Of a stretch of 49,361 nucleotides of DNA, positions 42,527-49,361 are shown in pieces. Positions within the stretch are counted from its first letter, which is position 1, and the number at the start of each line of letters is the position of its first letter. A program made the translations under genes and the position numbers. The DNA lies in NCBI RefSeq assembly GCF_002433005.1, contig NZ_DJHF01000027.1, positions 39,456 through 88,816 of the forward strand, given 5' to 3'. Origin of the DNA: Acetomicrobium sp. UBA5826. GTDB lineage: Bacteria; Synergistota; Synergistia; Synergistales; Acetomicrobiaceae. Under the pieces are notes generated by a model. The model was not told where the DNA came from and ran no database searches. It was given only the letters and a program-made list of their open reading frames with translations.

Positions 42527-43681
42527 ATGAGGATAAAAATTGATGACCAAAAATTAATAAGAAGCTGGCAAATTACAGAAAGAACCTCCAGAGGACCAAA
42601 GACATCGGCTATCCTGTCAGGCGTATATGTAAAGGCATACAACAACGACGTTATCTTAATGGCGACGGACCTCAAGACATCCATAAAATGTTTAATACAC
42701 GATATTACAATTGAGGAAGAAGGAGAATCCATATTTCCAACCAAGGGAGTAGGGGAGATATTAAAAAAGCTATCCCACGGATTTACTATAGAGGCCACTA
42801 ACGCAAAAGTAACGATCAGACACGAGAAAAACCAATTCAACTTCACAACCTATCCTACGGAGGAATTCCCAAAGCTACCCTCTTCGGAATCGGCAAAGCT
42901 GGCCTGCCGCATAAAGTCGAAGGATCTATCCAGATCGATAAAGGAAGGTTCTTTTACGGGTTCAACGAATGAAGAATTTCCTCAATATCTGTCAAGTGCA
43001 TTAATTGAATTTAAAAGGAATTCCCTCAAACTAATTGCCACCGATGGCAAAAGACTCTCCCTTTCGGAAGCGGATCTGATGGAAGGATCGACCGAGGAAG
43101 ATAGCATCCTAATACCCATCAGAGGGATAAATGAGCTTGAGAGGATACTTTCGACACTGGATGAAGATAGTCTTATAGAGATATTATACGATGACTCCCA
43201 ATGTTATTTCAGAGGCGATGATATAGAGCTTTCCATTAGAAGGGTTGAATCTCTTTTTCCCCCTTACGACAGAATTATATCCTCCGACAGGACTACGTGG
43301 ATGACGATCGATCGTCAGGCGCTGATTGATGCACTTGAGAAAGTAGAGGTAATAGTGAGAGATTTCAATAAAGTTATAATAATGGACTTAAAGCCTGCCG
43401 GAAATTTGTCAATATCTGCCTTTGCCAAAAACGTTGGAGAGGGCTTCGTCGAAATGGCTGCCGAGGTGGACGGAGAACCTCTGAAAGTGGGCTTTAACGT
43501 CGCCTATTTATTGCAGGGATTAAAGGCCATAGGGGATTCATCGGTAAGGATGAGTTTTAATGGTCCTCACGGGCAAATGAGGTTGCAAAAAATAAGCAGC
43601 GATAATTTTCTTTACATTCTAATGCCTGTAGTGTTGCCCGAAGAGCTGTTAGGCGGGGAAGAAGAGGCAGATGTGGTTTAG
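42527..43681 (+). CDS. dnaN: DNA polymerase III sliding clamp (beta subunit)
   Basis: The ring-shaped processivity clamp, 384 residues, slightly longer than the E. coli protein (366). Three similar clamp domains are expected; the N-terminal one includes the typical LATDGKRLSLSEA segment in domain II (near residue 168) and the C-terminal end MRLQKISSDNFLYILMPV is the conserved last strand with the final Met/Pro motif. AGGAGGG lies 10 bases upstream of the ATG, immediately after the AT-rich unwinding region. The end overlaps recF by 11 bases. Sequence conservation is weaker than for DnaA, but neighbours and ends leave little doubt. Confidence 0.95.
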   Translation: MRIKIDDQKLIRSWQITERTSRGPKTSAILSGVYVKAYNNDVILMATDLKTSIKCLIHDITIEEEGESIFPTKGVGEILKKLSHGFTIEATNAKVTIRHEKNQFNFTTYPTEEFPKLPSSESAKLACRIKSKDLSRSIKEGSFTGSTNEEFPQYLSSALIEFKRNSLKLIATDGKRLSLSEADLMEGSTEEDSILIPIRGINELERILSTLDEDSLIEILYDDSQCYFRGDDIELSIRRVESLFPPYDRIISSDRTTWMTIDRQALIDALEKVEVIVRDFNKVIIMDLKPAGNLSISAFAKNVGEGFVEMAAEVDGEPLKVGFNVAYLLQGLKAIGDSSVRMSFNGPHGQMRLQKISSDNFLYILMPVVLPEELLGGEEEADVV

Positions 43682-44735
43682 CCAGACCTATTGGCTGAAT
43701 TATAAAAATTTAAAACCAGTGCGAATATCCTGGTATAAAGGCTTAAATGTCGTCGTAGGACCTAATGCATCGGGAAAGACCAACACGCTTGAGGCTTTGT
43801 CCATGCTTTGCGGTTGGGGTCAGGTTCAGCGGGGAAAGCTAAGGGATCTCGTAAATTGGGATAGCCACGACCAGGCAAAGCTTTATTCGCAATTTGATGG
43901 AGAAGAGAACATATCCGTAGTAGTTTCGATAAAGGACAAACGAACCATATTGGTTGCGGGAAAACAATGCAGCGCTTCGACGTTAAGGCTTCATGTTCCC
44001 TGTCTGTCTTTTTGGAGTGACGACGTTCGGTTGATAGAAGGATCTCCTGCAATCAGAAGGAATTTCTTAAATCACCTCTGTGCTACTATAGTTCCGCTGT
44101 ATGCCAGGAGATTATATGACTACAGAAAGCTCCTGCGCCATAAAAATTATATCCTACGGGCGGGCAGATACGACGATGCCGTGATTAAAGCTATGGCGCC
44201 CGTTGCTGCGTGGCTTTGGTCTTACAGGAGAAGCATTGTGGACCTGTTAAAGGTGGGACTTAAAGAGGTATCGTCCCATTTGGTCGAGTTCGACTTTGAG
44301 GTCGACATAGAAGAGGGAAACAGGGATTATTATGAAGACCCCTTAGAGGCTTTTTATGAATCTCTTGCCTTCTTTAAAAAAGAAGAAATTGCCCGAAAAG
44401 TTTCCTTGGTGGGACCCCATAGAGACGATTTGAGAATAACGGTAAAGGGAAGGCCTGCATTTCAGGCCTTAAGCAGAGGGCAGAGAAGAAAACTTGCCGT
44501 TGCTTTTATGATGGCATCGGCAAAGGTCGTCGAGTATAAGCTGAAAAGAAGTCCTATAATATTATTGGATGAGGTGACGGCCGAGCTGGATAGGGAAGGT
44601 AAAGAGCAGTTGATAAAGGCGCTGGTTGAGAGCAACTGGCAAGTCATAACTGCCACGGCCGATGAACAATTAGGCTATATTGAGGATTTTCCGGCAAAGG
44701 TTTGGCATATATGTCGAGGAGGTTTATCCGCATAG
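43671..44735 (+). CDS. recF: DNA replication and repair protein RecF
   Basis: A 354-residue SMC-like ATPase that helps load RecA at gaps with RecO and RecR. Walker A is GPNASGKTNTLEAL near residue 30, the ABC-like signature is LSRGQRRKLAVA near 270 and Walker B is ILLDEVTAELD near 300. The internal region is less conserved than usual for RecF. The start overlaps the dnaN end by 11 bases and uses GAGG-type ribosome sequence in dnaN, so it is translationally coupled. The mnmG start lies 1 base after its stop. Confidence 0.93.
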   Translation: MWFSQTYWLNYKNLKPVRISWYKGLNVVVGPNASGKTNTLEALSMLCGWGQVQRGKLRDLVNWDSHDQAKLYSQFDGEENISVVVSIKDKRTILVAGKQCSASTLRLHVPCLSFWSDDVRLIEGSPAIRRNFLNHLCATIVPLYARRLYDYRKLLRHKNYILRAGRYDDAVIKAMAPVAAWLWSYRRSIVDLLKVGLKEVSSHLVEFDFEVDIEEGNRDYYEDPLEAFYESLAFFKKEEIARKVSLVGPHRDDLRITVKGRPAFQALSRGQRRKLAVAFMMASAKVVEYKLKRSPIILLDEVTAELDREGKEQLIKALVESNWQVITATADEQLGYIEDFPAKVWHICRGGLSA

Positions 44736-46622
44736 ATGATATATAAGGATGATAGGAATTTCGATGTTATAGTGGTGGGAGCAGGGCATGCCGGATGTGA
44801 GGCCGCTTTAGTTTCGGCGAGGATGGGGGCGCGAACCCTCCTTCTCAATTTGTATCTGGATAATATTGCATTGATGCCCTGTAATCCCTCGATAGGCGGT
44901 CCGGCTAAAGGGCATATTACGAGAGAGATAGACGCCTTGGGCGGAGAACAGGCAAAAGCAGCCGATGCCTCCACCATTCATATCAGATGGCTGAATAGTT
45001 CAAAAGGGCCTGCTGTCAGGGCGCTTAGGGTACAGTGTGATTTGTCGGATTACCATAAATACATGAGAAATACCTTGGAGACTACAATTAACCTTTATGT
45101 CCACCAAGCTCTGGTAACGGACCTTTGGGTGGAGAAGGGAAGGGTTAGAGGGGTAAAGACATGGTTGGGAGAGGAGTATTATTCCCCCTGTGTGATAATA
45201 ACCACGGGTCCTTATACGAATGGCAGGGTATTTATAGGTTCGCACAGCTTTCCATCGGGGCCATTGGGCCAGATGGCCTCTTTAGAGTTATCAAACTCTT
45301 TAAAACGAATAGGTTTCATAATGGGAAGATTGAGAACTGATACCACACCAAGACTTCATGCTGATAGTATAGATTTTACTTCTTTAACTAAACAGGATTC
45401 TGCAGATGAACCATTATGTTTCAGCCACTGGGGGATACCGCGGATCTATAGTGGCTATTCCTGTTATTTAACGAGGTCGACGGGGAAGACGCATGAGATA
45501 ATAAAGTCCTCTCTTACCCGTTCTCCCCTGGCAAAGGGAGAGATAAATAGTCCCGGGCCCAGATACTGTCCTTCTATTGAAGATAAGGTCATGAGGTTTC
45601 CTGAGAAGGAATCTCATCCCATATTTTTGGAGCCCACCTGCCGTCATTCGAAGGAAATTTATATGCAAAACTTCTCCACAAGCTTGCCCTATGATGTGCA
45701 GGTGGAAATGGTAAGAAGCGTTCCAGGATGTGAGAGGGCGCACATATTGAGACCGGGATACGCCATCGAATACGATTATTTTCCTCCGACACAACTTTAT
45801 CCCTGGCTGGAGACGAAATTGGTAGAGGGACTTTTCTTTGCGGGGCAAATAAACGGCACATCCGGTTATGAGGAGGCGGCAGCCCAGGGATTGATGGCGG
45901 GCATTAATGCCGTACTGAAATTACGAAAAGAAGACCCCATAGTACTAGGCAGAGAGGAAGCCTACATAGGCGTACTCATCGATGATCTCGTGACCAAGGG
46001 GACGGAAGAGCCCTACAGGATGCTCACGAGCAGATGTGAATACAGGCTGCTGATGAGACACGACAATGCTGACAAGAGGCTTGCGCCTATAGGAAGAAGG
46101 TTAGGGCTTATAGACGACGATAAATGGAGCCTCTTATTAAAGAAATGGAAGTCCATGGACGAGGAAATCGATCGCCTCAAGGGTACGAAGATTTATCCTT
46201 CTTACGAGGTAAATACTTTATTATCTTCCTTAAATCAACCAAAGTTAGAAGAAACCGTAAGCGCTTACGATTTGCTCAAAAGGCCGGGAATTGACTACGA
46301 TATTTTATATAAAATAGCTCCATTGGAAGAGAGTTTAAACGAAGAAATAAAATCCAGAATAGAAATCGAGGTTAAGTATTCTGGCTACATAGAAAGACAG
46401 ATGAGCCTTGCTTCTAAATTGCAAAGGATAGAGCAATTACGCATACCTTCGGATTTAAATTATGACGAAATTAAGGGCCTTTCTTCCGAGGGAAGGGAGA
46501 AACTCAAAAAAATCCTGCCCGGCACTTTGGGGCAGGCGGGCAGAATATCGGGGGTAACGCCTTCCGACCTTCAAATTTTGTGGATGTATTTGGAGATGAG
46601 GAGCAAAAATAAAGCGTCATGA
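44736..46622 (+). CDS. mnmG: tRNA uridine-5-carboxymethylaminomethyl modification enzyme MnmG
   Basis: FAD-dependent large subunit of the MnmE-MnmG complex, which modifies U34 of several tRNAs. The 628 residues match the usual length (E. coli 629). FAD motif VVGAGHAGCEAALVSARMGA is at residues 10-28, MPCNPSIGGPAKGHITREID near 47, and ATFATTAGYEEA-type TSGYEEAAAQGLMAGINA near 370 is the C-terminal flavin loop. The ALRVQCDLSDYHKYMR segment is family specific. AGGAGG at about 44717 precedes the ATG at 44736. Overlaps dciA by 4 bases. The gene is adjacent to recF and about 35 kb from rsmG. Confidence 0.96.
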   Translation: MIYKDDRNFDVIVVGAGHAGCEAALVSARMGARTLLLNLYLDNIALMPCNPSIGGPAKGHITREIDALGGEQAKAADASTIHIRWLNSSKGPAVRALRVQCDLSDYHKYMRNTLETTINLYVHQALVTDLWVEKGRVRGVKTWLGEEYYSPCVIITTGPYTNGRVFIGSHSFPSGPLGQMASLELSNSLKRIGFIMGRLRTDTTPRLHADSIDFTSLTKQDSADEPLCFSHWGIPRIYSGYSCYLTRSTGKTHEIIKSSLTRSPLAKGEINSPGPRYCPSIEDKVMRFPEKESHPIFLEPTCRHSKEIYMQNFSTSLPYDVQVEMVRSVPGCERAHILRPGYAIEYDYFPPTQLYPWLETKLVEGLFFAGQINGTSGYEEAAAQGLMAGINAVLKLRKEDPIVLGREEAYIGVLIDDLVTKGTEEPYRMLTSRCEYRLLMRHDNADKRLAPIGRRLGLIDDDKWSLLLKKWKSMDEEIDRLKGTKIYPSYEVNTLLSSLNQPKLEETVSAYDLLKRPGIDYDILYKIAPLEESLNEEIKSRIEIEVKYSGYIERQMSLASKLQRIEQLRIPSDLNYDEIKGLSSEGREKLKKILPGTLGQAGRISGVTPSDLQILWMYLEMRSKNKAS

Positions 46623-47107
46623 TGAGGAAAATAAGAGAACCAAAACACATAGCCGAGGTCATTGATAAGACTTCATCGGTAAACCTGAAGAATTTTCTTG
46701 AATTTTATAAAGTAAGCAGTGCGTGGCCTGAACTTGCAGGCAGGGTGTCGAGCAGGTCAAGACCTGTTAGTTTATTAAAGGGAAAGCTGAAGATTGTAGC
46801 CGATTCTCCATCTGTGGCTCAGGAGATCATGATGATGTCGGGGAGAATAATTTCCGAAGCCTTCTCAAAGGGCGTTAAGATCGAGTCGGTCTTGGTTAAT
46901 ATCGGTAGAGTGGAACCTATAGTCGGATCCCGATCTTTGAATGAAGGCAACCGTCACCGGTTTAAGCCGATTTTAAGGGGTTACTCTACAGATGATATCG
47001 AAAGGGTAAAAAACAGATTCAATCAGAAAGGCCTGCCTAAAGATGTGTTATATGGACTTTGCAGGCTATATATTGCCTATAACAGAAGGTTTAATTCCTT
47101 AAAATAA
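46619..47107 (+). CDS. dciA: DciA-like protein (DUF721), helicase-loading factor
   Basis: A 162-residue protein with a DUF721 domain over about 25-90 (WPELAGRVSSRSRPVSLLKG). The family is the ancestral replicative-helicase operator (DciA) found in bacteria that lack DnaC or DnaI. The C-terminal ~70 residues (RVEPIVGSRSL onward) are basic and hydrophilic, and do not resemble the KH-like domain. The ATG overlaps the mnmG stop by 4 bases, so it is coupled to the origin gene run, where a helicase loader makes sense. A helicase DnaB gene is not in the window, and the function is assigned from the family, not measured here. Confidence 0.75.
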   Translation: MMRKIREPKHIAEVIDKTSSVNLKNFLEFYKVSSAWPELAGRVSSRSRPVSLLKGKLKIVADSPSVAQEIMMMSGRIISEAFSKGVKIESVLVNIGRVEPIVGSRSLNEGNRHRFKPILRGYSTDDIERVKNRFNQKGLPKDVLYGLCRLYIAYNRRFNSLK

Positions 47108-47141
47108 TTTTAATAATATTAATAAAAAGAGGTGGCGTTTT

Positions 47142-47933
47142 ATGAAAAAAAGTCACTTATTTAATTTGATTAAAAGGTTGACTTTTATTGCGGTTGTTAT
47201 AATTCTTATCTCTCCTTCATACTTGACAAAAATATCAGGTGCTGAGGAAATAGAAGATCTTTTTGTAATTTACGGCGAGAAAGAACGGGGAGAGGCTCAA
47301 GGTCTGATACTGCAGAAAAATTTATTGGAAAAGGCTCCGAAGAATATGTCGCAATACGATATGTGGCGTGGCCTTTTCGAGGAGGATGTAACGGAAGAGG
47401 AAAGGGCTGTTATAGCTTTGAAGTTAATAGACGAGATTTATCCTCAGGGGAATCCGGCAAAATGGGACGAGATAGGGGGGCTGTGGATTCCACAGCTGGT
47501 TCCAAAACCGCTGGCAGCCTTTGATGCTCTTTATGTAGCAGTAGGATCGTTGCTATCATTAAATAACGAAGGAGCTGCCTGGCTTGCCAGGAGCTTACTA
47601 CTTCAGCTTTATGAATCCAGAGGAGCCAGGATATACGGAATAAGGACTGCTCCAATAGAAGTCGTTGATATCATTGAAAAACTGAAAGTGAGGGCACCCT
47701 TGCCGCCTATTGGTGGGTGGCCAAACCCTGAGGTCTTAGGGAGGCTTCCCTATGCGAGAAAAATATACGGATACATATCCGTCGATACTGCCCTTGTCAA
47801 TGAAATGACCTTTCTCGATTCCCTTGGAAGGCCAAGAGGCGGATCCGGGGTTTATGCCTGGGATAGGGCGAGGGGAAGGATATACAACGTCAAAGGCGGG
47901 CGAAATGAGGACGAGATATGGCCAAATTTTTAA
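47142..47933 (+). CDS. Exported protein of unknown function
   Basis: A 263-residue protein not recognised. A basic N-terminus and hydrophobic stretch (residues 10-28) ending at a SGA site indicate a signal peptide, so it is probably periplasmic or membrane-associated. The body is rich in alternating helical segments (for instance LALYVAVGSLLSLNNEGAA near residue 135) with several Trp and Tyr. It ends with GWPNPEVLGRLPYARK and a Gly/Arg-rich tail. No Cys or metal motif is evident. GAGGTGG lies about 8 bases upstream of the ATG. It follows dciA by 34 AT-rich bases and precedes the superoxide reductase gene, but nothing ties it functionally to either. Confidence 0.7.
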   Translation: MKKSHLFNLIKRLTFIAVVIILISPSYLTKISGAEEIEDLFVIYGEKERGEAQGLILQKNLLEKAPKNMSQYDMWRGLFEEDVTEEERAVIALKLIDEIYPQGNPAKWDEIGGLWIPQLVPKPLAAFDALYVAVGSLLSLNNEGAAWLARSLLLQLYESRGARIYGIRTAPIEVVDIIEKLKVRAPLPPIGGWPNPEVLGRLPYARKIYGYISVDTALVNEMTFLDSLGRPRGGSGVYAWDRARGRIYNVKGGRNEDEIWPNF

Positions 47934-47937
47934 AGTA

Positions 47938-47946
47938 TGTTAAAAT
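47938..47946 (+). promoter_or_regulatory. Extended -10 promoter of the superoxide reductase gene
   Basis: TGT precedes TAAAAT (TGnTAAAAT), 47 bases before the ATG at 47993 and immediately after the preceding gene's stop codon at 47933. There is no clear -35, as is usual for the extended -10 class. Confidence 0.5.
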
Positions 47947-47992
47947 AAAAATGGTTTTAAAAGCCTATCACATATAGAGGGAGGGGTTGGAT

Positions 47993-48385
47993 ATGAAATT
48001 TGAAACATTGATACAGTCAGGCGACTGGAAGGGTGAAAAACACGTTCCCGTTATCGAAGCTCCCGAAGAGGTGGCCTCGGGCGAAGCTTTTACCGTTACA
48101 GTGAGCGTCGGCAAGGAGATACCGCATCCCAACACTACAGAACATCATATAAGATGGATAAAGCTATTTTTTAAGGGAGAGGACGAGAAATTTCCCTTTG
48201 AAGTTGGTACATATGAGTTCAACGCCCACGGTGAGCACGTAAACGGCCCTAATACGGGCCCGGCTTATAGCGAGCCCTATGCGGTGGCAAAAATTAAACT
48301 CAACAAATCTGGCACGCTTTTGGCGATGTCTTATTGTAATATTCACGGGCTTTGGGAAAACTCCAAAGAGATAAAGGTTAAGTAG
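47993..48385 (+). CDS. Superoxide reductase (desulfoferrodoxin-type, neelaredoxin class)
   Basis: A 130-residue cytoplasmic enzyme that reduces superoxide to hydrogen peroxide in anaerobes. The catalytic iron centre II ligands are visible: EKHVPVIE supplies the catalytic Glu/Lys and the first His, TEHHIRWIKLFF supplies further His residues, and CNIHGLW near the C-terminus supplies the Cys and the last His. The N-terminal rubredoxin-like four-Cys domain of desulfoferrodoxin is absent, so it is the neelaredoxin (class II) type. The frame begins at TTG 47987, but ATG 47993 with GAGGGAGGGG upstream gives the family N-terminus. The C-terminus is shortly before a strong terminator. No rubredoxin gene is adjacent. 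Confidence 0.9.
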   Translation: MKFETLIQSGDWKGEKHVPVIEAPEEVASGEAFTVTVSVGKEIPHPNTTEHHIRWIKLFFKGEDEKFPFEVGTYEFNAHGEHVNGPNTGPAYSEPYAVAKIKLNKSGTLLAMSYCNIHGLWENSKEIKVK

Positions 48386-48414
48386 ATATTAGCCATCACA
48401 ATAATCAAATTAAA

Positions 48415-48456
48415 ACAAAAATCATCCCCCTGTAAATTCCGGGGGATGATTTTTGT
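48415..48456. terminator. Strong bidirectional terminator
   Basis: A 16-bp perfect stem pairs 48415-48430 with 48441-48456 (ACAAAAATCATCCCCC with GGGGGATGATTTTTGT, 10-base loop). The A and T runs serve both directions: it ends the superoxide reductase gene on the plus strand and the lytic transglycosylase gene on the minus strand. Confidence 0.9.
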
Positions 48457-49155
48457 TTATAATATATCTTGAAGCGTCCTTAGGTGATTGTTAACTACGC
48501 TTTTGTATTTAGAAGAAGCTTTCCCATAATATCGGTCAAGGGCCTTATGTTCCGAGCCATAGGCTCTCATATAGCGGGATAACAGCAGGGCTCCGGCAGC
48601 TATTCCAAGCTCCGGGTCATGCAGTAAGTTTTTCGATGTTATACCATTGGCAGACAACAATCCTGCATGAATATCCCACATGACCTGCATCACGCCCACA
48701 GCCCCTTTTTTACTCACTGCCTTGGGGTTAAAGTGACTTTCAGTATTGGCGACTGCCACCAACAGATCTTCCGAAATGCCATATTTTTTTCCATAGTGAA
48801 CGAAAGCACAGGCTTCTCTCCACACCGTTTTTGAAGACAGCTTTGGGTTGGCCTTTTTTATGTGTCTGGCCAGCTTGGCTACATTCTCCTGTTCCTCAGG
48901 GGGCATTTCTTCCAAGAATCTGAGGGACGAATTGGGGTGTTCTTCTTGCCACCGAAGTACGTCTTTGGGGGTATTTCCCGTTGCAGCTAGGGCTTTAATG
49001 ACTTGTTCCTGAAGATTTAACGTTTTTTTTACAGGTTCGTTGTTTACCACACTATCGCTTCGTGTCGTTATGGATAAAAATATACTGAAAAATAGAAATA
49101 TAGTTACGATCTTTATGATTCGAGATCTAATATCCAGTGAATGTCTCAATATCAT
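48457..49155 (-). CDS. Lytic transglycosylase (SLT domain) protein
   Basis: A 232-residue envelope protein with an N-terminal hydrophobic segment (about residues 12-33), so membrane-anchored or exported. It cleaves the peptidoglycan glycan strand between MurNAc and GlcNAc with formation of the anhydro ring. The SLT domain covers about 115-230: the catalytic Glu lies in VANTESHFNPKAVS, followed by KGAVGVMQVMWDIH and the GAALLLSRYMRAYG segment with a final AYYG-type pattern (DRYYGK). The region between membrane anchor and SLT is charged and probably helical. Longer frames start at 49230, but AAGGAGG before ATG 49155 supports this start. Confidence 0.87.
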   Translation of the reverse strand: MILRHSLDIRSRIIKIVTIFLFFSIFLSITTRSDSVVNNEPVKKTLNLQEQVIKALAATGNTPKDVLRWQEEHPNSSLRFLEEMPPEEQENVAKLARHIKKANPKLSSKTVWREACAFVHYGKKYGISEDLLVAVANTESHFNPKAVSKKGAVGVMQVMWDIHAGLLSANGITSKNLLHDPELGIAAGALLLSRYMRAYGSEHKALDRYYGKASSKYKSVVNNHLRTLQDIL

Positions 49156-49220
49156 CACAACCTCCTTGAAAAAAATTGCACTCATGGCTACAGGAGAGAG
49201 AAATTTTCCTTTGGCCTGCC

Positions 49221-49260
49221 TTAAAAACACAATAGATCGCCTCCGGGCGATCTATTGTGT
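49221..49260 (-). terminator. Terminator of a minus-strand gene entering from the right
   Basis: A 15-bp perfect stem pairs 49227-49241 with 49246-49260 (4-base loop TCCG). On the minus strand it is followed by a TTTTT run (A's at 49223-49227), so it ends transcription coming from the right edge, upstream of the lytic transglycosylase start. Confidence 0.8.
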
Positions 49261-49297
49261 ACGACAAAATAAGTGAATTATATTTGCAAATTTGATT

Positions 49298-49361
49298 TTA
49301 CATGTTTTGCTGGATTTTGCCAACCCGACTTAATCTTTTGACCGCGTCAAGTTTTTGTAGG
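49298..49361 (-). CDS. C-terminal fragment of an unidentified protein
   Basis: On the minus strand the last 64 bases hold an open frame of 20 codons ending in TAA at 49298-49300. It reads LQKLDAVKRLSRVGKIQQNM, a basic helical tail. It is immediately upstream of the minus-strand terminator at 49221-49260, which supports it being the end of a real gene that continues outside the window. No family can be named from so short a piece. Confidence 0.35.
   Translation of the reverse strand, partial: LQKLDAVKRLSRVGKIQQNM

Noticed and set aside
1..49361. ParB parS sites (TGTTTCACGTGAAACA)
   Set aside because: No full or near-full 16-bp match was seen by eye. Partial CACGTG occurrences lack flanking symmetry. 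A motif scan would be decisive.
1..49361. rRNA, tRNA, CRISPR array, insertion sequence or prophage
   Set aside because: I saw no direct-repeat array, transposase, integrase, phage structural gene or structural RNA gene. Coding density is high and gene content is ordinary chromosomal.

Overview
The window is chromosomal DNA around a replication origin. The most likely source is an anaerobic, diderm member of the Synergistota, with an Acetomicrobium/Anaerobaculum-like organism as a reasonable guess. The guess rests on a superoxide reductase, LarE/LarC nickel-cofactor genes, a peptide/oligopeptide import operon, two giant AsmA-like envelope proteins (which imply an outer membrane), frequent TTG/GTG starts and strong AGGAGG-type ribosome sites. 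This is inferred from protein character, not from a database match. I see no rRNA, tRNA, insertion sequence, prophage or CRISPR array.

Layout, left to right. 1-6.7 kb: an AI-2E family permease, then a divergent Fur-family regulator with a znuABC-like metal importer, then a long structured leader, serA, and a histidine-phosphatase gene that may be a phosphoserine phosphatase. 6.7-10.1 kb (minus): rsmG-parA-parB-atpZ and an atypical short-chain dehydrogenase. 10.2-15.4 kb (plus): a PPC/DUF296 protein, a secreted nuclease, a frameshifted secreted-protein gene and the first AsmA-like protein. 15.5-24.8 kb (minus): a beta-CASP RNA nuclease, a nitroreductase, a TlpA/CcdA thiol-redox pair and a five-gene peptide ABC transporter. 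25.1-27.1 kb (minus): larE-larC. 27.3-30.9 kb (plus): the second AsmA-like protein, a diverged paralogue of the first. 30.9-31.9 kb (minus): a threonine/serine dehydratase. 32-36.5 kb (plus): an HD-GYP signalling protein followed by corrinoid salvage genes (archaeal-type cobT, cobU, cobS) and a Cof-type HAD phosphatase. 36.5-39.8 kb (minus): a DHH phosphoesterase, an MGDG-synthase-like glycosyltransferase and a cysteine desulfurase. 39.9-47.1 kb (plus): a PPP-type phosphatase, then the origin region with dnaA, dnaN, recF, mnmG and dciA. 47.1-49.4 kb: an unknown exported protein, superoxide reductase, a lytic transglycosylase and the tail of a minus-strand gene that enters from the right.

The origin is bipartite. 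DnaA boxes lie both upstream of dnaA and between dnaA and dnaN. The downstream part has two abutting boxes followed by a DnaA-trio-like triplet series and an AT-rich stretch, so unwinding probably happens there. DnaA, the sliding clamp, RecF and the helicase-loader candidate DciA are all encoded within 6 kb, and the partition genes parAB lie about 31 kb away.

The least explained signals are: the serA leader (consensus promoter, nested hairpins and an intrinsic terminator just before the gene), a leaderless-looking start for the Fur-family gene under a 19-bp palindrome, the AsmA-like paralogue pair, and a short-chain dehydrogenase lacking the usual Tyr and Lys. No clearly novel multi-gene defence or biosynthetic system is evident.
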